A stretch of DNA of 64,000 nt, taken from the NCBI GenBank assembly GCA_030704615.1, contig CM060732.1, positions 53,487,053 through 53,551,052 on the forward strand, in the 5' to 3' direction. Within the stretch, counting starts at the first letter, position 1. Every line of letters begins with the position of its first letter. Shown here one piece after another: positions 33,480 to 44,189 of this stretch. The stretch comes from Takakia lepidozioides (taxonomy: Eukaryota; Streptophyta; Takakiopsida; Takakiales; Takakiaceae). Position numbers and translations under genes: made by a program. The notes under the pieces are model-generated. The model had not been told where the DNA came from, did no database searches, and saw only the letters and a list, made by a program, of their open reading frames with translations.

Positions 33480-34260
33480 CAGGAAAGTATCCAGAAACAG
33501 GTCACAGAGACAAGGAGAAGTTGTGGAATGGTGGGACAACCGAGGGAAAAAGGTTAATGCCTGTTAGATTATAGAGGGCAGACGCAATTCAGCATAGGAA
33601 CTAGTGTGATAAGCTGAGTTGGGTGTTTCCTATAACAAATGTAGGCTGTCATTATCAGCTGCAAGGCAAGGAAGTATGCATGATTTGTGCAGAAGCAGTG
33701 ATAGCTGAAAGAGCAGGGATAGAGTATGGGTCCAGATTCATCCAAGAGGGCCAGATTTCAAGCACATGATTACCTATGATTAGCTGTGGATTTAGCTATA
33801 AGAAACCTGCATGGGTAGATGGTGAACTGGAAGCCGCAGGAGTAGCGGCACAATTGATAAAATCAAGCACTGCTAATAAAGGCACCTTCTTCAACACATT
33901 TCACCCTGTTTTTCCCTCTTATCAGAACCGGCCCTAAATTTCAATGTCTGCAAGTTAGCTGGTTGAGTGAATCTAGTTTGGAGTGACTTTGACATGATAT
34001 TGCCAATATGACAACAGGAAAGTATCAAAAAACAGTTAACGGAGATGAGGGGAAGCTGTGGAATGAATACTTTTCTGACCCCAGTCAATGGTGGGACAAC
34101 CGAGGCAAAAAGGTAAATGCCTGTTGGATTACAGAGAGTAACAGATGCAATTGAGAATATGAACTAGTGTGGTAAGTTGAGTTGGGTGTTTGCTGGAACA
34201 AATGTAGGCTGTCATTGTCAGCTGCTAACAGCAATGCAAGGATATATGCATGATCTATGC
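33480..34260 (+). pseudogene. Two OSB PDF-motif copies
   Basis: The first copy (33.5-33.85 kb) has lost part of its WWDNR exon but keeps RGPDFKH in exon 2. The second (34.02-34.11 kb) reads LWNEYFSDPSQWWDNRGKK and ends at GGTAAATG, a good 5' splice site. Its intron and exon 2 are cut near 34,275, where unrelated GC-rich sequence starts. Confidence 0.65.
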
Positions 34261-34278
34261 AGAGGCATGGATAGCTAC

Positions 34279-34748
34279 CAAGGGGGTTGCCTTGTAGTGC
34301 GGGCTAATGCGGAAGCTACGTGCTTCCGTTCACGTACTATAATCGTGTAGCCTCGGGACGAAGTCGTAGTGCGACTTCGACGTGTTCCCGTACCTCAGGC
34401 CAGCATTCCAAGGTGGACCCAATTGTAGTGATTGGGGCGCACGGTTGGTTCAAGGTCATCTTCCTAATAAAAAAGGGTTCAAGGTGAACCCTTGCTCAAG
34501 CTGATGCCAAAAGTGACATCATGAGCGGTCGCAAGCAATGTTGTTGCAGCAAGGCGATTCGGGGAGGATCGTTCCTTGGCCTTGAGGTAGGCCAAGAAGA
34601 GTGCACTGGGTGTGGGGTTTGGTTATTTGCCATGGGACGCCATGGTGCGGAAACAAACTCCTTGATGTGGGACGCCACAACTTGGATGTTTGTTTCTACA
34701 AAATGGACAAGTCGATGAGGACACCGACGCCCCGTTGGTAGGGGTGTG
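34279..34748. other. GC-rich sequence upstream of LTR-A
   Basis: No coding potential. It contains several TAGTGCG/CGACTTCG inverted words and ends in GGTAGGGGTG directly before the LTR start, which could be a polypurine tract. Whether this is retroelement-internal sequence or genomic flank decides between the two models for copy A (see findings). Confidence 0.4.
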
Positions 34749-35473
34749 TGTCGCAGCCCTTTGCCTTGAGGGCAGGGGGTTGGGACGCAGAGGGGCTGCC
34801 CCTGTGGTGGGGGCGGTGGCAGCAATAGGTACGGGGGGCTGAAGCACCCTTGAGTGCCCAAGGCACTCAAGGAGGCGGAGGCGCTCACTAGGTGGAGCCC
34901 CGCACACCGGGTTGCGGTGGGGGTGGCTCCACAAGGGGTGGTGGTAGCTTAGTGGGACTTAGTGGGGGTGGCATAGGACTCACCATGGGGCGGAGACCTT
35001 GTGGTGGGAGTCGTGGGGAGTCTTGGGACTCACCACGGTCCAATGGGACCGTGGTGGGTGGGCCAAGACTCACCGCGACTCATCACCGGGAATCGAGGGT
35101 CTTCGTGGTGGTTCGCCATAAAATGGCATGGTTGTTTGTGAAACCTCCGCGGACAGTCACAGAAGTATATATAGGGAGTAGTAACCCCGAGAATAGTGCA
35201 AGCCCGTTGGTGACAAAAAACTAATGAGTAAGCGAGCGAGCCTGAAAGCGACCAAGAAGTGGGGAACTATTCCGGATTGTCATCTATCAAAGGGAATTTT
35301 CACTAGGCCCATATTGGTGGAGGGTCTGTTGGGAGACAAAAGGGGGACCGTTATGTCCCGGTGAGCAGCTGAAGCTCCGAGTTGGCCCGACGGCCAGGTT
35401 GGGAATTAGGCGCGCGCATCAAAGCGAGTAACTATGACTTGAAGGGGAGCTTACCGAAGTGAGGTGCGCGACA
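34749..35473 (+). repeat. LTR-A of Ty3 copy A, plus orientation
   Basis: It starts TGTCGCAGCC and ends GGTGCGCGACA, so the LTR tips are the short inverted repeat TGTCGC/GCGACA. 725 bp. The same LTR lies in the opposite orientation at 39,379-40,043 with a gap of about 60 bp. LTRs of one element should be direct repeats, so this pair is abnormal. The open frames inside (Gly- and Pro-rich) are not genes. Confidence 0.85.
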
Positions 35474-38122
35474 CTCTTCCTTCATCATCCACCTGTGTGA
35501 GCACTGCTCCAATCCCCAACATACTCCAATCCGTATGTAGCTGGAAAGACTGCCTCAGAATAGGTGCAGAAGTCAATCAAGCCTTGAGTTCCTCAAAGGC
35601 TTCCTCCTACTCCTCCTTCCATTGCCACTCCTGACCCACCTTGGTCAACTTGGTAAGAGCCTTTGCAATGCTACTAAATCCCTTGATAAACCGTCAATAG
35701 TAGTTTGTCAATCCCATGAAAGCACGAACTCTGCTCACATCCATAGGGCATGGAATGCATGCAATAGCCTCCACCTTTGTCTGTTGAACACCCAATCCTC
35801 CAGGGTATATCACGTGGCCCAGATACTCAATCTGTTTTTGGAAGAACTTGTTGGGGTGCAGTTTCAACCCGTGCGCTCTCAAGCGCTCAAACACCACCTG
35901 AAGGTGTCTCTCATGCTCCTCAACCATAGCACTAAAGACGGTGATGTCATCAATGTAGCACCGGGCGAAGTCTAGCCCCGCGAGAATCCTATCCATGACC
36001 CTCTGAAACTCTACAGGAACATTCTTCAACCCAAACGTTAAGAACCACCATTGGTACAAACCAGTGTTGGTCTGGTATCGTGTTTTGGAGATATCAGGAG
36101 GGTCCTGGTAGTATAAAAATTTAGCTCTAGATGTCCCAAACACGGGTATGCAATACTAAAAAAAAACCCAGATTTTGTTACTTGTAGGGTATCAATAATG
36201 CTAGCATTTCACTTTTGCAGACTTGGTATCAACAAGGGTATGAAAACCTTGATACCTGCTGATATCATCTTCGGGTAAAGTATCAAAAATTTACATTTCA
36301 GAGAGAAGCACACATTTGTTTAAAAATAAATAAAAAATAAAGCTGAAGTGCGCACTTCAGCGGCCGAAGTAAACCACCTCTGACGTTGAGTGCACTGAAT
36401 ATTGTAACATGCATATGAAAACTTTTGGCCTTGCATTTATAACCATTTTCACTGCCGCTGTTTTTCTTTCCAGCCACAAAGACTAATGCTGAATGCGACA
36501 GAGCACTAATACAAATAGAAACAAAACCATATGCCGCCATCTCTAGGCTATGCGCATTGATACCTGAACGGCGATACCAGCAACAGAGTTCCAACGAAAA
36601 AAACAAGTAACAACATCAACAACGGTGAGCCGAGACCAGTCGGCTAGGGTATCGGCCTCCCTGAAATCCTAATCATATCCTACAGGTAGGTTACTCTACG
36701 CATTTCCTTCCTATCTGGAACCGACTGGTAGGGGCTTCCATACCCGGGTGCATAACCGGGTTGATACATGTATTTTTGTACATACCAGACCAACACTGGT
36801 ACAAATAATCCTTCCCATGTTGGTCAATCCCCCAGAATGCCGTCTTTTGCTTGTGAGCCTTTTTGATTGGCAAATGGTGGTAACCGGATCGCAAGTCCAA
36901 TGTGCTAAACACCTTTGCATGCCCAATTACATCAAAGATCTCCTCTGGAGTTGGCATGACATATCTATCGGACTTAGTCTCACTATTCACAAGACGATAG
37001 TCCCCACACATCCTTCTTTCTGTCCAATTGCCATAGATATCCTTCTTAACTGGCATCACTGTTGCCAAGGCATACTCCCCACCTGACAGCCACCTTGAGA
37101 ACATCCTCTGAGCAAGAAACATTCTCAACCTCTTCAAAAACCTTGGCAACCTTGGTCTCCTGATCCTCAGTCCATGGCTCTCCCCACTCCTCATACTGCT
37201 CCTTGAGAGATCCAATGACTCTCTCTTTGCGCATCTCATCTCATATCTGCCATGGGTGTTTGCAACCCACGATCCTGTGCTCGCCCCCACTCACTGCCTC
37301 AACCGTTCCGGTTGGCAGGGATGATGCACTATCAAATGGGAGTGCAGAAGTAGCCACCAATGCTTGCAATCTCCGTTGCTCAGCCATGCACAAGCTAATG
37401 ACCCATATCAAGCAATTTAGCTCCATTGCCTGACCCAACACTTGACGACGTGATACCTCTGACAGAGCTAGCACATCGGTAGTGCCCGTGGTAAAACCCA
37501 TTGCCCGCTCTCGCTCATCTGCATTGGGCTCCACCAATTTTTGTAGCACACTGTCCCAAATCAACCCATGACCATTGTCTCGGAAAACATGAGACGAGGG
37601 GAAACTCATGAGTGTAGGCAAGGCCACACGTGGCTGCCCCACTCGATTGACCACTGCTAGAGATAGACGATCATCATGTCGCACCCTCTGTTATTGCCTC
37701 CCTTGCGCGCGTGATCCCACCGCTGCTGCATCCAATAGCACCGCCGATCCAATCCAAGACCGCACCTGATGCACACTGGCCATAACCTTGGTCCGAGAAT
37801 CCTCCTTAAGAGGAACATTCTCCAAGATATAGCCTAGAGGTTGCACTTGTCTCGTCTGCAAGTCCCGCAAGACTCGCAACATCTCCCAAAACAAATGCGA
37901 TCGCGCATCATGCAAGCCATTCCAATGACCGTGGGAGCCTCTATTGAGGTGCGTTCTGCCAAAGGAGAACCACAATTGGTGACGAGGTTGGCTCGGGAGT
38001 CCCAGCTTCCGTGCCGTTGCCGGTGTCATGAAGGAGTGCGACGCTCCTGTGTCCACCAACAACGACACGTTAGATTTGGAAATTATAACATCCACGAACA
38101 TTAACTGACTTCCTTTACGCAA
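35474..38122 (-). pseudogene. Ty3 copy A pol: protease, partial DNA methyltransferase, RT
   Basis: SLLVDTGASHSFMTPATARK is the aspartic protease active site. About 20 residues on, the sequence passes into a cytosine-5 methyltransferase: NGLHDARSHLFWEML, YILENVPL (motif VI), VLLDAAAVGSR (motif VIII), then EPNADERERAMGF and SRRQVLGQAMELN (motifs IX/X). Motifs I to IV are absent. RT follows: WTERRMCGDYR, STLDLRSGYHHLPI (motif A), CYIDDITVF (catalytic YIDD) and FFQKQIEYLGHVIYPGG. RT is interrupted by a 737-bp hAT-like insertion and the frame changes several times. It ends inside RNase H at 35,474. Confidence 0.8.
36062..36798. mobile_element. hAT-like non-autonomous transposon inside RT
   Basis: The ends are CAGTGTTGGTCTGGTAT and its inverted copy ATACCAGACCAACACTG. 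It is flanked by GTACAAAC (36,054-36,061) and GTACAAAT (36,799-36,806), an 8-bp target duplication with one difference. The 8-bp duplication and the CAGTG tip are typical of hAT elements. No transposase inside; about 737 bp. Confidence 0.82.
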
Positions 38123-39323
38123 GGTGCAGTTTCCTGATACAACTCACAAGAGTAGTTGTCTACCTTGCAAGTCTTGGCGACCACCACCTGCACCAAGCGA
38201 CTGATTGAATCTTCGGACAGCTCCGTGGCTGCCCGAGTCATGTTCAATTGTCGGGGTTTCGTGCACTTCTTGGCCATGTGCCCGGGCTCCCCACAATTGA
38301 AGCACACTCCATCGAAGGTCGTCTTTTGTCCGCCATAAGGCATCGCACCTGATTTTCCTTTCGGAGCATCGGGTGTCGTCTTGGCGTGTAAAGGCCATCC
38401 CTTCGATTTCCACGTGCCATTGTCGCCGCGTGGCCTATCCTACTTCTTTTCCGGTTGAAAGGAGTCACCCTCCCGCCGGGTCTTCTTGTGGTTCAGCTCC
38501 ATACGGCTTTGTCTTTTGCCCCTAGGGACATCCGAGAAACATTCAGCCCTCTCAATTGCCTCGATCAAAGTCTTAGGTGGCTTCTCCTCCAACTTCCGCT
38601 TGGCCCATGGGGCCAGTCCCGCCACAAAGTTGAAGACCATTTCTGGTTCTGCCATGTCCGCGACTTCGAGCAACAGCTCATTGAAAGCCTGAACATATCC
38701 CCGAATGTCATCCGTTTGCTTCAAATTCCTCATCTTGTCCCGGGCGAGCCAGGACGCGTTGAGGGGCACAAACTGTCTCTTCATAAGTTCCCTGAACCCA
38801 CTCCAGTTCAAGGTTTCCGGGTTTGGACCTCGGTCGTGAAGGCGTTTATGCCACCATTGTTGAGCATAGCCCCTCAAATAGGTGGGAGCCTCTTCCACCC
38901 GATCCTCGTTACTCAACTTGGCCGCCCGGAAGTACTGCTCTAGCTCCAAGAGCCAGGTGTTGAGTGCCTTCCGATTTCGGACGCCCTCGAAGGTGTCGGG
39001 TTCCTTAGGCTTCACCTTAAATTTTGCCTTAGTGGAAGTGGCATTAGCCGCCTTCAAGACGTCTTTCAACGTCCCGCCAAATTGCGTCAACAACCCTTCC
39101 CAAAAGGCTGCTGGCATGGGAGACATCTTTTGGTCTGTCGGAGCTCTCATGGATTCTTTGGGCTCCGACTCCTCAATTTCTCTCGTTCTTGAACGGCCTC
39201 GTTTTCAAAAGCATGCATCGCTTCCTCAAATGGCCACTTCGGTGAAACGTCGCCCCTATAGGGCTCACCAGGATCATCATCTTTCGAGCCGTTCCGCTTT
39301 TGCTTTGGCTTGCCCGACCCCAT
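38101..39323 (-). pseudogene. Ty3 copy A gag with CCHC zinc knuckle
   Basis: An ATG at 39,323 starts a charged N-terminus; a frameshift near 39,150 precedes the main frame. YLRGYAQQWWHKRLHDRG, NWSGFRELMKRQFVP and YVQAFNELLLEVADM are the conserved core of plant Ty3 gag. CFNCGEPGHMAKKC (about 38,260-38,310) is the zinc knuckle. This gag differs from that of copies B and C, so copy A combines a different 5' part with the methyltransferase-type pol. Confidence 0.85.
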
Positions 39324-39364
39324 GATGAGGCCGATCCCAATGACGATCACGTACTGAACTCTAA

Positions 39365-39376
39365 GCTCTGATACCA
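39365..39376 (-). promoter_or_regulatory. Primer-binding site, initiator-Met tRNA
   Basis: TGGTATCAGAGC on the minus strand, two bases after the LTR end. This is the standard plant retrotransposon site complementary to the 3' end of initiator Met tRNA. Confidence 0.92.
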
Positions 39377-39378
39377 AG

Positions 39379-40043
39379 TGTCGCGCACCTCACTTCAGTA
39401 AGCTCCCCTTCAAGTCATAGTTACTCGCTTTGATGCGCGCGCCTAACTCCCAACCTGGCTGTCGGGCCAACTCGGAGCTTCGGCTGCTCACCGGGATATA
39501 ACGGTCCCCCTTTTGTCCCCCAACAAACCCTCTACCAATTTGGGCCTAGTGGAAATTCCCTTTGGTAGATGGCAGTCCGGAATAACTCCCCACTTCTTGG
39601 TCGCTTTCCGGCTCGCTCGCTTATTCATTAGTTTTTGGTCACCAACGGGCTTGCACCGTTCTCGGGGTTACTACTCTTTATACATACTTCTGTGACTGTC
39701 CGCGGGGGTTTCACAAACAACCATGCCATTTTATGGCGAACCACCACGAAGACCCTCGATTCCCGGTGATGAGTCGCGGTGAGTCTTGGCCCACCCATCC
39801 GCCCCATGGTGAGTCCTATGCCACCCCCACTAAGTCCCACTAAGCTACCACCACCCCTTGTGGAGCCACCCCCACCGCAACCCGGTGTGCGGAGCTCCAC
39901 CTAGTGAGCGCCTCCGCCTCCTTGAGTGCCTTGGGCACTCAAGGGTGCTTCAGCCCCCCGTACCTATTGCTGCCACCGCCCCCACCACAGGGGCAGCCCC
40001 TCTGCGTCCCGACCCTCTGCCCTCAAGGCAAAGGGCCGCGATA
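39379..40043 (-). repeat. LTR-B of Ty3 copy A, minus orientation
   Basis: On the minus strand it runs from TATCGC (TGTCGC with one change) at 40,043 to GCGACA at 39,379, next to the primer-binding site, so it is the 5' LTR of the minus-strand part. The base after it on the plus strand begins AAGAG (40,044-40,048), which also adjoins LTR-A at 35,474-35,478 as CTCTT. Confidence 0.85.
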
Positions 40044-40048
40044 AAGAG

Positions 40049-40350
40049 AGTTCGTAGTGGCATATACTAGCCGCTCGAACAATGATGCCGAGGCGAAGTA
40101 TAGTTCCTATGAAGGGGAGTGTCTAGCTGTGGTATGGGCAGTGACACATTTCAAATGCTACCTCTATGGCAATCTCGTCACCCTTGTCACGGATCACCAA
40201 CCATTGAAATGGTTGATGGAGTCAGACAAGCTTATAGGGAAGCTTGCACGGTGGGCACTTCTGCTTCAAGAGTACGACTTTCAAATGGTGCATCGAGCCG
40301 GTATTGTCAATCGGGATGCAGTCGTAATCCATGCACGAGTGAGTTGATGA
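40049..40350 (+). pseudogene. Ty3 copy A RNase H, C-terminal part
   Basis: FVVAYTSRSNNDAEAKYSSY, then EGECLAVVWAVTHFKCYLYG, LVTDHQPLKWLMES and VHRAGIVNRDAV: the second half of the Ty3 RNase H with the conserved Glu and Asp residues. It continues exactly from the minus-strand piece that stops at 35,474. Copy B has the uninterrupted version. Confidence 0.85.
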
Positions 40351-40439
40351 TACTGGAGCTCAGTGGCATGGTGAGACGGATGAGGAGTTGGTGTCAGGAT
40401 GGCATGCATCGGCCTTTTTGTGCATTCTAGCAAAGGGAG

Positions 40440-41826
40440 CTCAAGCTGGTTCATCCCATACAATTGGTCATGTAGATAGCATGCATGACGATCCAGAGAT
40501 TAGTGAGGAGTTCGGTGGTGCTAAGGATGTGCATGAAGATGCAACAATGTTATATACCTTCGTACCGGAGAGACAACAGCCAGTGTGACTGCTAAGGAGA
40601 TGGATCGAGTCCTACAACGAGGCGCACAAGGTTCAAGTGGGATGGAACTCACATACTCTGGGTATGGGAGGGGATGGACGAGTGAGGATTGTGCCTCATT
40701 CAACATAACGAGCGCGATTGATACGCCATGCCCATGAGGAGTTGAGACATTTTGGGGTGCGGCGCACTCATAGTTTGCTGCAAGGGCAGTATTGGTGGCG
40801 GGGTATGCACATGGATGTGCAACAATTAGTGGCAAAGTGCATGGTGTGTGATAGAGTACGGGCTTCTTTCAACGCCCCTACTCCACAATTGCATCTTTTA
40901 CCCATTATGGGTTTGGGCTATCGTTGGAGTCTTGACTTCGTAGGCCCATTGCCATTGAGGATTCGCCATAACAAGTATGTGCTGGTGATGATGGAACACT
41001 TCTCCAAATGGATTGAACTGGTGACATTGCCTGACAAGGCAAGTGAGGGGGCTGCGTATGCATTCTTAGATTGAGTGCTTAGCCATTTTGGTGCTCCAGC
41101 CGAAGGTACTCACGGACCAGGGGAGAGAGTTCTTGGGGGAGTTTCAGGCTTTGTGTGAGCAAGCCTTGATAGATCACCGCACTACTTCTGATGGCTTGGC
41201 GGAGAGAGTTGTTTAGACAGTCAAGAGAGGTTTGCGCAAGTACGGTTTGCAGAAGGGACACCTAGGAGATTGGGACCTTCAGCTGCCTTGGCTAGCTATG
41301 GGCTATAGGTTCAGCAAACAAGCTTCACTTGCATCATTCTCACCTTACTTTCTTCTCTTCGGCCGAGAGCCGGATTTTTCTGCATCTATTTGTAGGGAGG
41401 CTGCAGTAGTTCTCAACCTTGATGATCCGGATGTGTGGATACAAGTATGTGCCCAGTGGGCAGAGTTGGTCAAGAGAGTCATGCCTATGGCTTTTGAGAA
41501 CCTTGCTATTGCCCAACACCGAGACACATTGAAATATGCCACTATACGTGGAGGGGGATATCGGCCAAGTGTTCGGCGTTTCCACCCTGGGGACTATGTG
41601 TATTTGCAGCAGACAACGCCTACGACCTTAGATGTCATAGCAGGACGTGTGATTCTAAGGGTCAGGGAGGTGTTGCCTTCAGGAGTATTGATTCTGGAGG
41701 GTCGAGATGGCATGGTATGGAAAGACCATGTGTGCAATCGTGCGCCATGTCACCTTCTACATGTGGATGGGAGGATAGATCCCAATTTTGCAGTGGTACC
41801 TGCAGGGTTGCGTTGCATGCTGGTGG
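40440..41826 (+). pseudogene. Ty3 copy A integrase
   Basis: HEELRHFGVRRTHSLL with CMVCDRV is the HHCC zinc domain. WSLDFVGPLP and LTDQGREFLGEF carry the two catalytic Asp, and DGLAERVV the Glu. Defects: TGA after AYAFLD, TAG in place of Gln after ERVV, an 18-bp deletion before DGLAE, and an extra base near 41,100. The C-terminal part (FHPGDYVYLQQTTPTTLDVI, then VDGRIDPNFAVVPAGLRCML) stops at the first residues of the PHD finger, where the CACTA terminus starts. Confidence 0.85.
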
Positions 41827-42120
41827 CACTACTACAGAAACCGGTTTTTCCAACACCACCCATAGTTCACACCTGGCACTTTGAACATCTCCTCTTACAC
41901 CCATGTGAGAGGAGGCAAGGTGTGATCTGGACCATTGTAGGAAAACCCACATGGTGTTACAAATTTCACACTCGAATGACACCCATACGGTCAACGGGTG
42001 TTGACCAAGATAATGCATATGGGGCATTTGACATGAGTGTGAAATGAGTCATGGAGTGTGAGGTTAGTGTGAGATGTCCTACAGGAATTTGGGGCAACTA
42101 TATGGCGTGGCACATTGACC
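41827..42120 (+). repeat. CACTA terminus in the integrase/PHD coding region
   Basis: CACTACTACAGAAACCGG begins at 41,827 after TGG. It is followed by TTCACACC, GTGTGAA and GGTGTGA words typical of CACTA subterminal regions. The terminus matches that at 12,986. No opposite end found to the right. Confidence 0.7.
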
Positions 42121-43139
42121 ATCCAGGTGGAAGATAGATGGATGAAATGACTTCCACCTCTATTCAACATGCCTTGGACGACATAACACATAGACTTTTG
42201 TTTAGAGAATTTAAAAGTTCAAAAATGTTATTAGGGTTATGGGGTCTGCATGTAGAGGGCTGTGGGACTTGTAGTTTTTCTTTGCCGGCTCGTTTAGAAT
42301 CTGAATGCCCACCAGTGCAGGCCATCCATTTAAGTTGATGCCAAAATGCATTTTCATCCAAACATCAAAGCTCTCAAAATAGACAACCTCAAGTAAAATG
42401 AGAATGAGATCGGCAGAACCGAAAGGGCATAGAATTCTCTTCAATATTGAACACTGCCTGCAACTATTGGCTATAACTTGCCCTGTCCTGTCACATATAA
42501 TCCCTTTGGGAACCAGCAATCCAAAAACATGCACTGCTCATGCAGCTGACGACAATATCGTTATGAGAATGTCACACTATAATCAACAATGTACAACAAT
42601 TGCTTTGAGAAGCTATAGATAAAACTACCTCATGTCGTCTCAGAGATTTGTGAGCGCCCAAAATGTCAATCCCATTTCTGTCTAGTCAACCTTGACACGC
42701 AGTTCGGGACACGCAGCAGAGAGGGCGCGTAGGCGCATGTGCACAACAACCCTAGGCCCCTCACAATGAGACAGTCTGAAGCTGAGCTGAGCACGAATTT
42801 CAATCTCTACTAGTCCAACCGTACTAGAGAAATATCCAGTGATCCTCAGACAAGGCTTTCTTCACCACCTTACAAAAATTGTTCCCAATGACTACCTCCC
42901 TGTCCACATTGTTGCTTGATGTCGAGAAGCTTGGACAAAGTGCCTTGCTCTTTGTGACTGGCTCCCTTTTTGAGACAGCAGGGTTTTTTTTTGACGGGTG
43001 TACTTCACTCACAACCGTCTTTTTTACACTACGTCCGGGATATCAATGATCGCCCCAGCCTGAATTTTGCCCCACCCTATCAAGCGCCAGTGTTTTTTAA
43101 CTAGTGCTTTTCAACTCGTCTGCTGAGGGCCCCACTTTC
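42121..43139. other. No gene seen
   Basis: Short frames on both strands without domains. Presumably the interior of the CACTA element that starts at 41,827. Confidence 0.4.
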
Positions 43140-43920
43140 TCCCCTCTACTGGACATATATGCACAATAAAGTACTCTGCCACAATCGCCCCCCTAGCTGG
43201 TGGATAGGTCCCTCTACCTCCAGATAGCTACAAGATGTAATAACCACAGCCGTACTAAGTCCTCTATCACTGTCCCTATTGTACTCAAACTCTATAGACC
43301 AAGAGGCCGGGTACAAGAGTAGCCCCATCGTTAGTCGCCGTCTTGCAATCTGTGAACTTGAGCCAGGATCTCGTGTGTTCAAGGTCTCCTAGTAGCTTGG
43401 CATTGCATTTCTTGTTAGCCTTCCATGGTTGTATCCACTCCCACTATCCAATGCAATGTGGACATAACCAATCCCCATCCGGAACCATCTCAAGAGGTGG
43501 AGTCAAGCATCCCATATGCCAACCTCTAGAGCATCGATCATACACCAGCATGGTGGCTGCCCCTTTAGCAGACCCACACAACATGCACCTCAAACCTGCA
43601 GATACCGCTGCCAGGTTTGGGTCAATCCTGCCATCGACATTCGGAAGGTGACATGGCGCACAATTACGCACATGGTCCTTCCAAGTTATGCCATCCCGAC
43701 CCTCCGAGACCAAGACGCCTGAGGGCAAGACCTCTCGAACCCTCAAAATAACACGTCCTGCAGTCACATCCAAGGTCGTAGGAGCAGTCTGCTGCAGATA
43801 GACATAGTCACCAGGGTTGAATCTCCGAACCCCATGACGATAGCCCCCACCACGTATGGTAGCATACCTCAACGTATCACGGTGTTGTGCAATGCCAAGG
43901 TTCTCGAAACCCATGGGCAT
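43140..43920 (-). pseudogene. Ty3 integrase C-terminus with PHD finger, 3' end and LTR start
   Basis: The minus strand reads RFNPGDYVYLQQTAPTTLDV (the SH3-like GDxVxL part of a Ty3 integrase), then VDGRIDPNLAAVSAGLRCML and a PHD finger: CMLC, YDRC, WHMGC, TPPLE, then WLCPHC. Seven of the eight C4HC3 ligands are present; the third Cys is Tyr here but Cys in the 12.9-kb copy. A tail, the polypurine tract (43,184-43,195) and an LTR start TGTGGC (43,183) follow. A PHD finger takes the place where chromoviruses carry a chromodomain. The 5' part is missing beyond 43,920. Confidence 0.85.
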
Positions 43921-44189
43921 GACTTAAAGCTAGAATATTTCGAAAAAATCCTAATCTAAATTTACTAACAAGTGTTCAAACCAGCCCAATGGTAATATAT
44001 TTTATTACCATTATCAAATGTTTGTCTACGTGGTGTGGTTTTCTAGACAAGTCTGGTAGCAGGATTTTAGCCTCTGACCTAGAATGACTTAAAGTGCAAA
44101 AGGTTAAAAAGTCAAAAAGTTGCTAATAAGGTTGCCCATTAGGATAATCGTGAACACAGAGGAGGGCTGGGACTTGGCGTTTTTTTTTG

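Larger units (their letters stand above)
34749..41826. mobile_element. Ty3/gypsy copy A, internally inverted
   Basis: Order along the plus strand: LTR-A (+); RNase H start, RT, methyltransferase part, protease and gag (all minus); primer-binding site; LTR-B (minus); RNase H end and integrase (plus). The RNase H sequence is split exactly between 35,474 and 40,044 and both pieces share the 5 bp AAGAG. Undoing one inversion would restore a colinear element. A CACTA terminus ends it at 41,827. It also carries a hAT-like insertion in RT. Confidence 0.8.

Noticed and set aside
34892-35224. Gly/Pro-rich frames in both LTRs (also 39,628-39,900)
   Set aside because: They lie wholly inside LTR sequence, and the opposite strand is open too; GC-rich composition explains them.
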